Source: Rhizobiales bacterium YIM 77505
GTDB lineage: Bacteria > Pseudomonadota > Alphaproteobacteria > Rhizobiales > Beijerinckiaceae
Assembly (NCBI GenBank): GCA_000745135.1
Contig: JQNH01000001.1
Span: forward strand, 3,395,501-3,459,500
Reading direction: 5' to 3'
DNA length: 64,000 nt
Part shown: positions 35,111 through 43,607 of the stretch, one piece after another
Numbering within the stretch: the stretch's first letter is position 1
How the letters are laid out: each line of letters opens with the position of its first letter
Made by a program: the position numbers and the translations under genes
Notes under the pieces: generated by a model
Seen by the model: only the letters and a program-made list of their open reading frames with translations
Told to the model about the DNA's origin: nothing
Databases searched by the model: none

Positions 35111-35121
35111 AGTCGACGTGG

Positions 35122-36441
35122 TTACCGCACCGCTGCGCGTTCGAACTGGCGCAGCATCTGATTGCCGCGGCTCACGGCCGCGTCAAGGGCCGCCTGTGGA
35201 GACTTCTGGCCGTTCAGCGCCGCCTCGATCTCCTCCGCCCAGAGATCGCGCAGCTGCACCATGTTGCCGAAGCGCAGGCCCCGGGAGTTCTCGGTCGGCT
35301 CCTTGTTGGTGAGCTCCAGCAGCGGCGTCTCGAGATAGGGCGCGTCCTTATAGAAGCCCAGCTCCTTGGCCTTGGCGTAGGCGGCCTTGGTGATCGGGAG
35401 ATACCCGGACGCCTTGTGGATGGCCACTTGCCGGTCGGTATCGGAGAGGAAGGCGAAGAACTTGGCGACGCCCTTGTACTCCTCCGGCTTCTTCCCGCCC
35501 ATCACCCACAAGCTCGCACCGCCGATGATGGAGTTCTGGGGCGCGCCGGTCACGTCGGGGTAGTAGGGCATCGGCGCGTTGGTGAAGTCGAATTTGGCGT
35601 TCGCCCGCACATTGGCGAAGAAGGCCGAGGAGGTGAGGAAGATCGGGCATTCGCCCGAGGTGAAGCGGCCCTCGCCCGTGTTGGTGCGCCCTGAATAGTC
35701 GTAGGTCTTGTCCTTCTGCAGCTCGACGAGGTTCTGCAGGTGCTTCACATGCAGCGGCGAGTTGAACTTCAGCTCGGTGTCGAAGCCGTCGAGCCCATTG
35801 GCCTTGGTGCCGATCGGCACGTTATGCCAGGCCGAGAACTGCTCGATATGAGCCCAGGTCACCCAGGCATTGGAGAAGCCGCAGGTGGCGTGCCCCGCCG
35901 CCTTCAGCTTCTTTGCCGCCTCGAACACCTCCGGCCAGGTCTTCGGCGGCTTGTCGGGATCGAGACCGGCCTTCCGGAAGGAGTCCTTGTTGATCCACAT
36001 CACCATGGACGAGGAGTTGAAGGGAAAGGACAGCATGTCCCCCTTGGCGGTCGAATAGTAGCCGGTGATGGCGGGAAGGTAGGCGTTTGGATCGAACTTC
36101 TCGCCGGCTTCCTTCATGAGCTCGTGCACCGGCTTGATGGCGCCCTTCGCCGCCATCATGGTCGCGGTGCCGACCTCGAAGACCTGCAGGATGTGCGGCG
36201 CATTGCCGGCCCGGAAGGCGGCAATGCCGGCATTCATGGTGTCCGGATAGGAGCCCTTGTAGGTCGGAACGACCTTGTACTCCTTCTGCGACTCGTTGAA
36301 CTCGTTCGCGAGCTTGACGATCACCTCGTTGTTGGCGCCCGTCATCGCGTGCCACCAGTGGATCTCCGTCTGCGCCAGCGCGGGCGAGGCGGCGATCGCG
36401 AAGAGCGCGGTCGCGGTGAGCAAGGTCCGTCGATTGAGCAT
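35122..36441 (-). CDS. ugpB: Glycerol-3-phosphate-type ABC substrate-binding protein UgpB
   Basis: The 439-residue periplasmic receptor has a signal peptide (about 1-23) and opens with E-I-H-W-W-H-A-M-T-G, a UgpB hallmark, followed by N-E-F-N-E-S-Q-K-E-Y-K-V-V-P-T-Y-K-G-S-Y. It also has F-P-F-N-S-S-S-M-V-M and Y-K-G-V-A-K-F-F-A-F-L. UgpB binds sn-glycerol-3-phosphate and glycerophosphocholine. AGGAGG lies 4 bp before the ATG. It leads the unit ugpB-ugpA-ugpE-ugpC. No Pho box was found by eye in the 218-bp upstream gap. Confidence 0.93.
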   Translation of the reverse strand: MLNRRTLLTATALFAIAASPALAQTEIHWWHAMTGANNEVIVKLANEFNESQKEYKVVPTYKGSYPDTMNAGIAAFRAGNAPHILQVFEVGTATMMAAKGAIKPVHELMKEAGEKFDPNAYLPAITGYYSTAKGDMLSFPFNSSSMVMWINKDSFRKAGLDPDKPPKTWPEVFEAAKKLKAAGHATCGFSNAWVTWAHIEQFSAWHNVPIGTKANGLDGFDTELKFNSPLHVKHLQNLVELQKDKTYDYSGRTNTGEGRFTSGECPIFLTSSAFFANVRANAKFDFTNAPMPYYPDVTGAPQNSIIGGASLWVMGGKKPEEYKGVAKFFAFLSDTDRQVAIHKASGYLPITKAAYAKAKELGFYKDAPYLETPLLELTNKEPTENSRGLRFGNMVQLRDLWAEEIEAALNGQKSPQAALDAAVSRGNQMLRQFERAAVR

Positions 36442-36659
36442 GGTTCCTCCTGGTAGCGATCCCCCCTTTGAGGGATTGTCGTTGTCATCACAGTAGCACG
36501 AAGGGCGGGCAACGTTTCAATGGCAGTTTGATGACAGCCCTTGCAAGCCCCGATGCTCGGGGTGGTTGACAGGCGCATCATGGCCTGCCGCTCCGGAACC
36601 GCTCCCGGGGAGAGGCCGTTTGAAAAGCAAGGGCGCCGTCAAGCTCGCGGGAGGAACAG

Positions 36660-37400
36660 ATGGCAAGAACCCTCGCCGCCCTCTTCGCAGACCGCGGACA
36701 AGCGGAGCGCGCCCTGCGGGCCCTGATCGAAGCGGGCCTCGCGCAGCATCCGAGCACGGTGCTGACCTGCTCCGAATTCGTTTCCACCTCGGCCTACGAG
36801 ATGGCGCCGGGACGCCGCCCAAGCCCCGCCGAGGTCGCCTTCCGCAGCGCGCTCGACGCCCTCGGCCTGCCTCGGGCCGACCGGGCGGAGTTCGCGGACG
36901 CCATTGCGCGGGGCGGATGCCTTCTCTCGGCGCGGGTCGATTCGAGCATGCTTGAGCGCGCGATAGCGGTCATCGAGGCCTTCGAGCCGGTCGATCTCGA
37001 TCGGCGCGCGGGCGAGCGGCCAAGCACGAGCGAGGAGGCACCGCTGGGGGCAGGGCTTACCGCCGGGCAGGCTGCGGGCCTGAGCAACACCGCCGCCGTG
37101 CCGGGCATGGCGGGCATGGCGCGCTCGACCCACGATGTGGGCGCGAGCGATCTTGGCACGAAGGAGCTGTCGAGAGGGGACCGGGGGACGAGCGCCGCGG
37201 CCACCGGCGCGCTCGAGGCCGAGGATCGCGCCGGCGCTCCGGGCGCGTTGGAGCTCGCGCATCGCCCGGACGCGGCCCTCGCCACGAAGCAGAGCCCGGG
37301 CGCTGAGCAGACGGCTCCGGTCGGGACAGGCCCGGCGCCCGATCTCTACCGGCGGGACACGACCCGCCCCGGCCGGGTGCGGGCCTATGTGAAGGTGTAA
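36660..37400 (+). CDS. YflT/general-stress-type domain protein with disordered tail
   Basis: The N-terminal ~115 residues have the layout of general stress protein 17M/YflT-like domains: a strand-helix start (L-A-A-L-F-A-D-R-G-Q-A-E-R-A-L-R-A-L), then A-I-A-R-G-G-C-L-L-S-A-R-V, and V-I-E-A-F-E-P-V-D-L-D-R-R-A. The second half (about 120-246) is low-complexity, rich in Ala, Gly, Thr, Glu and Pro, and is probably disordered, ending Y-R-R-D-T-T-R-P-G-R-V-R-A-Y-V-K-V. GGGAGG lies just upstream of the ATG. The biological role is unknown. The preceding gap carries no visible terminator. Confidence 0.72.
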   Translation: MARTLAALFADRGQAERALRALIEAGLAQHPSTVLTCSEFVSTSAYEMAPGRRPSPAEVAFRSALDALGLPRADRAEFADAIARGGCLLSARVDSSMLERAIAVIEAFEPVDLDRRAGERPSTSEEAPLGAGLTAGQAAGLSNTAAVPGMAGMARSTHDVGASDLGTKELSRGDRGTSAAATGALEAEDRAGAPGALELAHRPDAALATKQSPGAEQTAPVGTGPAPDLYRRDTTRPGRVRAYVKV

Positions 37401-37406
37401 GCCGCC

Positions 37407-38603
37407 TCAGATGACGTTGCGCTCGAGGAGCGGCCGGTTGGCCACCACGCGCTCATAGCCGAGATCGGTGAGGTCCAGCGTGCGGTAGGCCCCGTGCACG
37501 ATGAGCTCGGCGACGCCCCGGCCGATCGCCGGCGACTGCTGCAGCCCATGGCCGGAGAAGCCGTTGCAGAGATAGAAGTTCGTCACCTCGCCCGCAGGCC
37601 CGACGATGGCGTTGTGGTCGAGGAGGCACATGTCGTAGGGCCCGGCCCAAGCCCGGCCGGGGCGGATCGCCTCGAAGGCTGGCACCCGGTGCGCCAGGAC
37701 AGGCCAGACGCGCTCCTCGAAGAAAGTCAGGTCGACCTCTTGCGTGGTCGGATCCTCGTCGCGCCAGTCCGGATCCTCGTCTCCCGGCCCGGGCGAAGCG
37801 CTGCCGATGAAACCCTCCCCTTCCGGCCTGAACCAGACACCGGTCGGATCAATGACGAGGGGACAGTTCTCGATGGGCTCCCGGCAGGCGAAGCTGAACA
37901 CGTAGCGGCGCTTGGCGACGACGGGAATGACGACGCCTGCCTTTGCGGCGAGCGCGCGTCCGCCCGCCCCGGCGCAATTCACGAGTGCGCCGCAGGCGAT
38001 GCGCTCACCGTCGGCAAGTCGGACCGCCACGATCCGACTGCCCTGACGCTCCACATCGACCACCTCCCCCGCGCGGTACTCCGCCCCGAGGGCGCGCGCC
38101 TTGCGGCGGAAGGCCTGAAGAAGGCCCCACCCGTCGAACCAGCCCTCCCCCGAGCGCCCCCACGTCCCGCAGGCAAGATCGTCGGTCCTGAGCCAAGGGA
38201 AGCGATCGGCCAGCGAGCGGTGGCTGAAGAAGCGGATGTCGGCCCCTTCCCGGACCTGCAGCTCTTGATTCTCCTTGAGGACGGCAGCGCCAGCCCCCGT
38301 CGCAAGATAAAGATAGCCGCCTTCTTTCAGGCCGATGTCAGGGCGCTCCCCGTCGACGGCAAGACGCTCCCCGATCTCGCGCAGGAAGCGGATGCCGTAA
38401 AGCGAGATGCGGATGTTGACCGGGCTCGAGAACTGCTGGCGGATCGAGGCCGCCGAGAGGGCGGAGGCCGAGCGCTGGTAGGTCGGGTCCTTCTCGATGA
38501 CGAGGACCTTTCCGCGGAAGCCCGGATCGGCGAGGAGGTGGTAGGCGACGGAGGAGCCCATAGCCGCCCCGCCAGCGATCACCACGTCGAAGCTTTCATT
38601 CAT
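37407..38603 (-). CDS. FAD-dependent amino-acid oxidase (DAO family), pipecolate-oxidase-like
   Basis: The 398-residue protein has an N-terminal FAD loop V-V-I-A-G-G-A-A-M-G-S-S-V-A-Y and a DAO fold with V-N-C-A-G-A-G-G and S-G-H-G-L-Q-Q-S-P-A near the C-terminus. It belongs to the sarcosine/glycine/pipecolate oxidase group, which oxidises secondary or cyclic amines. It is divergent from an AmaB-type aldehyde dehydrogenase, and glutaryl-CoA dehydrogenase is close, so L-pipecolate oxidase (AmaA-like) in lysine breakdown is the best guess. Substrate is inferred only. Confidence 0.82.
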   Translation of the reverse strand: MNESFDVVIAGGAAMGSSVAYHLLADPGFRGKVLVIEKDPTYQRSASALSAASIRQQFSSPVNIRISLYGIRFLREIGERLAVDGERPDIGLKEGGYLYLATGAGAAVLKENQELQVREGADIRFFSHRSLADRFPWLRTDDLACGTWGRSGEGWFDGWGLLQAFRRKARALGAEYRAGEVVDVERQGSRIVAVRLADGERIACGALVNCAGAGGRALAAKAGVVIPVVAKRRYVFSFACREPIENCPLVIDPTGVWFRPEGEGFIGSASPGPGDEDPDWRDEDPTTQEVDLTFFEERVWPVLAHRVPAFEAIRPGRAWAGPYDMCLLDHNAIVGPAGEVTNFYLCNGFSGHGLQQSPAIGRGVAELIVHGAYRTLDLTDLGYERVVANRPLLERNVI

Positions 38604-38959
38604 GAGCGATCTCCGCTGGAACAGCTCTCGCTAGGCCCGGTCCCGGCACAGGGCGATCCGGACCGGGGCAGCGGCGCCGCCCCTCCCTCCCCGCGAGGGG
38701 AGGGCCGACTCGGGCGAAGCCCGAGCGGGGCGGGGTGGAAGCACCAACACTCGAGAAGTTGGCGCCGCCGCCCCATCCGTCGGCCTTCGGCCGCCACCTT
38801 CCCCTCGCGGGGAAGGATCGCGCGGCCGCCCCTTCCGATGTCCGCTTCGCTCCGGCCGCCTTAACCCCGCCCAGAAGGCCGGAAGCGGCATTGCGGCGAG
38901 GAGCGCCCAGGGCTATGCGGTAGGCGACATCAGGCCCGGAACGCAAGCCGGAAGACGCC
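38604..38959. other. Intergenic region between divergent genes with a palindromic element
   Basis: This 356-bp gap carries a composite palindromic element at 38685-38816. About 80 bp remain on the left and 140 bp on the right. The right part must hold the promoter of the aldehyde dehydrogenase gene. I see no convincing -35/-10 pair and no further gene. Confidence 0.6.
38685..38816. repeat. Composite palindromic element (copy 4)
   Basis: Four perfect hairpins line up: CCCTCCCC-gcga-GGGGAGGG (38685-38704), CTCGGGC-gaa-GCCCGAG (38709-38725), CGGCC-ttc-GGCCG (38781-38793) and CCTTCCCC-tcgc-GGGGAAGG (38797-38816). A G-rich GGGGCGGGGTGG block follows the second. The closing hairpin arms are identical to the opening hairpin arms of the copy at 41812-41950. 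Confidence 0.85.
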
Positions 38960-40522
38960 ATGAACAAGCCCACCCTCGCCGCCGCGTTTCAATCCTCCGT
39001 CCGCGATGAGGCTTTGACGCTGCTCTCGCGCCTCGGCGTATCGGAGGAGGCGCTCGCCGCCCACGGTGTTCCCGCCCGCTCGCCGATCACGGGCGAGATC
39101 GTCGCTCATGTGCGCGAGACGACGACGCAGGAGGCGCAGGACGCGATCGGGCGCGCGCACCGGGCCTTCCTCGCCTGGCGCAAGGTGCCGGCGCCCCGAC
39201 GGGGCGAGCTGGTGCGGCTGCTCGGCGAGGAGTTGCGGGCGGCGAAGGCGGATCTCGGCCGGCTCGTCACCCTCGAAGCGGGAAAGATCGTCTCCGAGGG
39301 CTTGGGCGAAGTCCAGGAGATGATCGACATCTGCGATTTCGCCGTCGGGCTCTCGCGCCAGCTCTATGGCCTGACCATCGCCACCGAGCGCGCCGACCAC
39401 CGCATGATGGAGACCTGGCACCCGCTGGGTGTGTGCGGGGTCATCTCCGCCTTCAACTTCCCCGTGGCGGTGTGGTCGTGGAATGCAGCCCTGGCGTTTG
39501 TCTGCGGCGATTCGGTGGTGTGGAAGCCCTCCGAGAAGACACCTCTCACCGCGCTTGCCACGCAGGCCCTGGTGAGGCGGGCGATGGCGCGGTTCGGCCC
39601 GGAGGCGCCGGAGGGACTCTCGGAGGTGCTGATCGGCGGTCGGGAGATCGGCGAGGCGCTCGTCGACGACGATCGCGTGCCGGTGGTCTCCGCCACCGGC
39701 TCGACCGCCATGGGCCGGCAGGTGGGGCCGCGCTTGGCCGCGCGGTTCGCCCGCGCCATCCTGGAGCTCGGCGGCAACAACGCCGCCCTTGTCTGCCCCT
39801 CCGCCGACCTTGACTTGACGCTGCGTGCCGTCGCCTTCGCCGCGATCGGCACGGCCGGCCAGCGCTGCACGACGCTGCGGCGGCTGTTCGTCCATGAGAG
39901 TGTCTACGACGCTTTCGTGCCGAAGCTCCGCCGGGTCTACGAGACGGTCACTATTGGCGATCCGCGCGCCGAGGGGGTGCTCGTCGGCCCTCTCATCGAT
40001 CGGGCGGCCTTCGAGGCCATGGAGCGGGCGCTCGACGAGGCGGCGAGCGTCGGCGGTACGGTGCATGGCGGCGGCCGAGTCGAGGACGGGCCCGGGGGAC
40101 CGGAGGCCTTCTATGTCCGCCCGGCGCTCGTCGAGATGCCGGCGCAGATCGGGCCGATGGTCCGCGAGACCTTCGCGCCGATCCTCTATGTGATGCGCTA
40201 CCGCGATCTCGACGAGGCCATCCGCCTTCACAACGGCGTCGGTGCCGGCTTGTCCTCCTCGATCTTCACCCTCGACATGCGCGAGGCCGAAACCTTCCTC
40301 TCGGTCGCGGGCTCCGACTGCGGCATCGCGAATGTCAATATCGGGCCGTCCGGCGCCGAGATCGGCGGGGCGTTCGGGGGCGAGAAGGAGACCGGGGGCG
40401 GCCGTGAGGCCGGCTCGGACTCCTGGAAGGCCTACATGCGCCGGGCCACCAACACCATCAACTACGGAACCGCCCTGCCGCTTGCGCAAGGCGTGAAGTT
40501 CGAGGTGAAGGGGGCGCTGTAG
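38960..40522 (+). CDS. Aldehyde dehydrogenase, ALDH7 / L-2-aminoadipate-semialdehyde type (AmaB-like)
   Basis: The 520-residue NAD-dependent dehydrogenase has the ALDH7 pattern: [32 protein letters not shown] (catalytic Glu) and [12 protein letters not shown] (catalytic Cys, residue 303). The N-N-A and Q-R-C-T-T variants are diagnostic of the antiquitin/AmaB branch that oxidises aminoadipate semialdehyde (piperideine-6-carboxylate) to 2-aminoadipate. Neighbours (a DAO-family oxidase and a glutaryl-CoA dehydrogenase) fit lysine/pipecolate catabolism. Confidence 0.88.
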   Translation: MNKPTLAAAFQSSVRDEALTLLSRLGVSEEALAAHGVPARSPITGEIVAHVRETTTQEAQDAIGRAHRAFLAWRKVPAPRRGELVRLLGEELRAAKADLGRLVTLEAGKIVSEGLGEVQEMIDICDFAVGLSRQLYGLTIATERADHRMMETWHPLGVCGVISAFNFPVAVWSWNAALAFVCGDSVVWKPSEKTPLTALATQALVRRAMARFGPEAPEGLSEVLIGGREIGEALVDDDRVPVVSATGSTAMGRQVGPRLAARFARAILELGGNNAALVCPSADLDLTLRAVAFAAIGTAGQRCTTLRRLFVHESVYDAFVPKLRRVYETVTIGDPRAEGVLVGPLIDRAAFEAMERALDEAASVGGTVHGGGRVEDGPGGPEAFYVRPALVEMPAQIGPMVRETFAPILYVMRYRDLDEAIRLHNGVGAGLSSSIFTLDMREAETFLSVAGSDCGIANVNIGPSGAEIGGAFGGEKETGGGREAGSDSWKAYMRRATNTINYGTALPLAQGVKFEVKGAL

Positions 40523-40584
40523 CCAGCGGCTCCGGGCTTAGACCGAGGGCCCGCCCGGTAATGACAGGGAATGAGGGAAGAGCG

Positions 40585-41805
40585 ATGACCGCACAACCGA
40601 AGATGAAGGCCAAGGACGCGCCCGCTCCGGCAAGCTTCCAATGGGACGATCCGCTCCTGCTCGAGGAGCAGCTTTCCGACGACGAGCGCATGATCCGGGA
40701 CAGCGCGCGGCAATACGCGCAAAGCCGGCTCATGCCGCGGATCATCGAAGCTTATCGCGAGGAGAAGACGGACCGCGCCATCTTCAACGAGATGGGCGAG
40801 CTGGGGCTCCTCGGCGTCACCATCCCTGAGGAGTATGGCGGCGTCGGCGCTTCTTATGTCGCTTACGGCCTTGTCGCCCGCGAGATCGAGCGCGTCGACT
40901 CAGGGTATCGTTCGATGATGAGCGTGCAGTCTTCGCTCGTCATGTATCCGATCTATGCCTATGGCGACGAAAGCCAGCGCAAAAAATATCTTCCGAAGCT
41001 CGCCTCCGGGGAATGGGTCGGCTGCTTCGGACTCACCGAGCCCGATGCCGGCTCCGATCCCGCCGGCATGAAAACGCGGGCCGAGAAGATCGACGGCGGC
41101 TATCGCCTGCACGGGACCAAGATGTGGATCTCCAATGCACCGATCGCCGACGTGTTCGTCGTCTGGGCGAAATCCGCCGCCCATGACGACCAGATCCGCG
41201 GCTTTGTGCTCGAGAAGGGCTTGAAGGGGCTCTCCGCGCCGAAGATCGGCGGCAAGCTCTCGCTTCGCGCCTCGATCACCGGCGAGATCGTCATGGACAA
41301 TGTGGAGGTGGGCGAAGAGGCGCTGTTGCCGAACGTCTCAGGCCTGAAAGGTCCGTTCGGCTGCCTCAACCGGGCGCGCTACGGCATCGCCTGGGGCGCC
41401 ATGGGAGCCGCCGAGTTCTGCTGGCACGCGGCGCGTCAGTACACGCTGGATCGCAAGCAGTTCGGCCGTCCTCTCGCTGCGACGCAGCTCGTGCAGAAGA
41501 AGCTCGCCGACATGCAGACCGAGATTGCCCTGGGCCTCCAAGCGGCCCTTCGCGTCGGCCGCCTCTTCGACGAAGGCAAGGCCGCCCCCGAGATGATCTC
41601 GCTCATCAAGCGCAACAACTGCGGCAAGGCCCTGGACATTGCGCGGACCGCGCGGGACATGCATGGCGGCAACGGCATCCAGGAGGAGTACCATGTCATG
41701 CGCATCGCGCAGAACCTGGAGACCGTGAACACCTATGAGGGCACCCACGACGTGCACGCCCTCATCCTGGGCCGCGCGCAGACGGGCCTCCAGGCGTTCT
41801 TTTGA
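40585..41805 (+). CDS. gcdH: Glutaryl-CoA dehydrogenase
   Basis: The ATG at 40585, with GAGG 8 bp upstream, gives 406 residues. Sequence blocks [22 protein letters not shown] and the C-terminal [15 protein letters not shown] are those of GcdH (the catalytic Glu is in Y-E-G-T). The enzyme oxidises and decarboxylates glutaryl-CoA to crotonyl-CoA with FAD, transferring electrons to ETF. It follows the AmaB-like gene by 62 bp and ends next to a palindromic element. It supports a lysine/pipecolate/2-oxoadipate route. Confidence 0.93.
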   Translation: MTAQPKMKAKDAPAPASFQWDDPLLLEEQLSDDERMIRDSARQYAQSRLMPRIIEAYREEKTDRAIFNEMGELGLLGVTIPEEYGGVGASYVAYGLVAREIERVDSGYRSMMSVQSSLVMYPIYAYGDESQRKKYLPKLASGEWVGCFGLTEPDAGSDPAGMKTRAEKIDGGYRLHGTKMWISNAPIADVFVVWAKSAAHDDQIRGFVLEKGLKGLSAPKIGGKLSLRASITGEIVMDNVEVGEEALLPNVSGLKGPFGCLNRARYGIAWGAMGAAEFCWHAARQYTLDRKQFGRPLAATQLVQKKLADMQTEIALGLQAALRVGRLFDEGKAAPEMISLIKRNNCGKALDIARTARDMHGGNGIQEEYHVMRIAQNLETVNTYEGTHDVHALILGRAQTGLQAFF

Positions 41806-41811
41806 GCCTCT

Positions 41812-41950
41812 CCTTCCCCGCGAGGGGAAGGTGTCACGGGCGCTGGCGCGCCCGTGACGGAAGGGGTGGCAGCGCCCCTTTCTGCGAAGGCGGCGCCGCC
41901 TCCCCACCCCGGTCCGCTGCGCGGACTTGCCCCTCCCCTCATCGGGAGGG
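41812..41950. repeat. Composite palindromic element (copy 5)
   Basis: Hairpins in order: CCTTCCCC-gcga-GGGGAAGG (41812-41831), an 11-bp stem GTCACGGGCGC...GCGCCCGTGAC (41833-41858), GTCCGC-tgc-GCGGAC (41912-41926), and CCCTCCC...GGGAGGG (41931-41950). It lies between gcdH and the DapB-like gene, 28 bp before the latter's ATG. Confidence 0.85.
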
Positions 41951-41977
41951 ATCCTTCTGCGAGTGGAGCATTCGACC

Positions 41978-42787
41978 ATGACCATCCGCATCATCCTCGC
42001 CGGCGCGACGGGTTGGGTCGGCAGAGCGCTCGTCGCGGCCATCGCCGAGGCGGGAGATCTCGCCCTCGTCGGTGCCGTCGCCCGCAACGCCGCAGGACAG
42101 GATGCGGGAGAAGCGGCCGGGCTCGGGCAGCGGCTCGGGGTGACGGTCAGCGCCACGCTGAACGATGCGCTCGAGACGCCGTGCGACGTGGTCATCGACT
42201 ACACCAAGCCCGATATCGTGAAGCATCACGCGCTCACCGCCCTCGCCCATCGCCGCCACGTGGTGATCGGCACCTCAGGCCTTTCCGCCGATGACTACGC
42301 CCGGATCCATACGGCGGCTGAAGCTCAAGGGTGCGGCGTGCTCGCCGCCGGAAACTTCTCCATCACCGCCACCCTGATGCGCCGCTTCGCGCTGATCGCA
42401 GCGCAATACGTTCCTGACGTCGAGATCATCGATTACGCCTCCGCCAAGAAGGCGGACACCCCGTCCGGGACGGCGCGCGAGCTTGCCGAGCTCATGGGCG
42501 AGGTCCGCCGGCCGGGCACGGCAAGGGCGGTCGAGGAACTGTCCGGCGTGCGCGAAACCCGCGGCGGCGCCATCGGCGCGCCGATCCCGGTCCAAGTTCA
42601 CTCCGTCCGCATGCCTTCCTTCACCCTCTCTTGCGAGGTGATCCTCGGCGCCGACAACGAGCGGCTGACCATCCGCCACGATGCCGGCGCGTCCGCCGCG
42701 CCCTATGTGGCCGGAACGCTGCTTGCCGCGCGCCGCGTGGGCTCCTTCGTCGGGCTGAAGCGCGGGCTCGACGCGGTGATGGGGTGA
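41978..42787 (+). CDS. DapB-like dihydrodipicolinate reductase homologue lacking the catalytic His
   Basis: From the ATG at 41978 the 269-residue protein has the Rossmann loop G-A-T-G-W-V-G-R (about 9-16) and the C-terminal fold of DapB. The D-T-P-S-G-T-A motif is conserved. In Escherichia coli DapB the segment before it is H-H-R-H-K-V with catalytic His and Lys. Here it reads Y-A-S-A-K-K-A, keeping a Lys at the matching place but no His. Another core segment, P-V-Q-V-H-S-V-R-M-P-S-F, fits the family. The normal role is NAD(P)H reduction of a cyclic imine in lysine synthesis. The loss of His and the lysine-catabolic neighbours suggest a changed substrate. A functional DapB should exist elsewhere. 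Confidence 0.75.
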   Translation: MTIRIILAGATGWVGRALVAAIAEAGDLALVGAVARNAAGQDAGEAAGLGQRLGVTVSATLNDALETPCDVVIDYTKPDIVKHHALTALAHRRHVVIGTSGLSADDYARIHTAAEAQGCGVLAAGNFSITATLMRRFALIAAQYVPDVEIIDYASAKKADTPSGTARELAELMGEVRRPGTARAVEELSGVRETRGGAIGAPIPVQVHSVRMPSFTLSCEVILGADNERLTIRHDAGASAAPYVAGTLLAARRVGSFVGLKRGLDAVMG

Positions 42788-42804
42788 TGCGGCTCCCTTA
42801 CAGT

Positions 42805-42823
42805 CCCTCCCCGCGGGGGAGGG
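42805..42823. repeat. Single palindrome of the same family
   Basis: A lone CCCTCCCC-gcg-GGGGAGGG hairpin sits between the DapB-like stop and the TTG start of the traX-like gene. Its right arm plus the next four bases (AGGA) forms an AGGAGG-like Shine-Dalgarno for that gene. It is the hairpin of the composite family without its partner. Confidence 0.7.
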
Positions 42824-42827
42824 AGGA

Positions 42828-43607
42828 TTGACCGACCGCCCCGTCACGACCACCGACGCGTGGAAGCTGATCGGGCTCGTCTTCGTCCTCGTCGACCACT
42901 ACGGGCTCTTCTTCGACCCGGACGAGACCTGGTGGCGCCTGTTCGGGCGCATCGCGGCGCCGATCTTCTTCTTTTTCATCGGCTTTGCGCGCACGCGCTC
43001 CGTCCCCTTCTCCTGGCTCGCCTTCGGCGCCCTCCTCACTCTCACCGACTATCTTGATTCGGAGAGTCTCGCCGAGACCACCATCAACATCCTCCTGAAC
43101 TTTGCTCTTCTGCGCGTTCTCCTCCTGCCCTTCTTCGAGCGCCACGTCATGGGGCAACCTTGGCGGGTGGCGGTTCTGGTCGCGGTCTGCGTGCCGCTGA
43201 TCCCCTACACCGACACCGTTCTCGAATACGGCACGGAAGGCTGGCTCTGGGCGATCCTCGGCCTCGCCCACCGCCTCGCCTTGGAGCGGCCCGAGGATCG
43301 CCGCCGCTGGATCCGCGGCGGGATCGCGGTCGCGACGGGCATCGCCTATGGGCTGCGCGAGGTGCACGACTACGCCTTCGATGGGGGGCAGGCGGCGCTC
43401 CTTGGCGTCATCGTCCTGGGACTGGTCGTGCTCCTCCTCCGCTTTCGCCGCGGTGATCTGCCCTGGCAACCGCCGGAGCCGCTCGCCGGCCTGTTCCGTT
43501 TCTGTGGTCGCCATTCCCTCGAAATCTACGCCGTCAGCCTTTTCGCCATGCAGGTCCTGGCCTATGGCATCGACACCTTCGGTGAAGAGGATGATCACAG
43601 CCCATGA
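42828..43607 (+). CDS. TraX-family membrane protein
   Basis: The product (259 residues) has eight or so hydrophobic segments. The N-terminus D-A-W-K-L-I-G-L-V-F-V-L-V-D-H-Y-G-L-F-F and R-L-F-G-R-I-A-A-P-I-F-F-F-F-I-G-F are the TraX signatures. TraX proteins are putative membrane acyltransferases, first known for acetylating F pilin but common on chromosomes with unknown substrates. The start is TTG, supported by a G-rich Shine-Dalgarno that comes from the adjacent palindrome. No ATG or GTG occurs nearby in frame. Its stop overlaps the next start (ATGA). Confidence 0.82.
   Translation: MTDRPVTTTDAWKLIGLVFVLVDHYGLFFDPDETWWRLFGRIAAPIFFFFIGFARTRSVPFSWLAFGALLTLTDYLDSESLAETTINILLNFALLRVLLLPFFERHVMGQPWRVAVLVAVCVPLIPYTDTVLEYGTEGWLWAILGLAHRLALERPEDRRRWIRGGIAVATGIAYGLREVHDYAFDGGQAALLGVIVLGLVVLLLRFRRGDLPWQPPEPLAGLFRFCGRHSLEIYAVSLFAMQVLAYGIDTFGEEDDHSP

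Noticed and set aside
38930-40489. Long minus-strand frame opposite the ALDH7 gene
   Set aside because: Translation is rich in Arg, His, Glu and Gln without domains; the plus-strand reading has catalytic motifs.
42828-43607. Conjugative element because of TraX
   Set aside because: No relaxase, mating-pair or origin-of-transfer genes are near, and TraX-like proteins occur on chromosomes.
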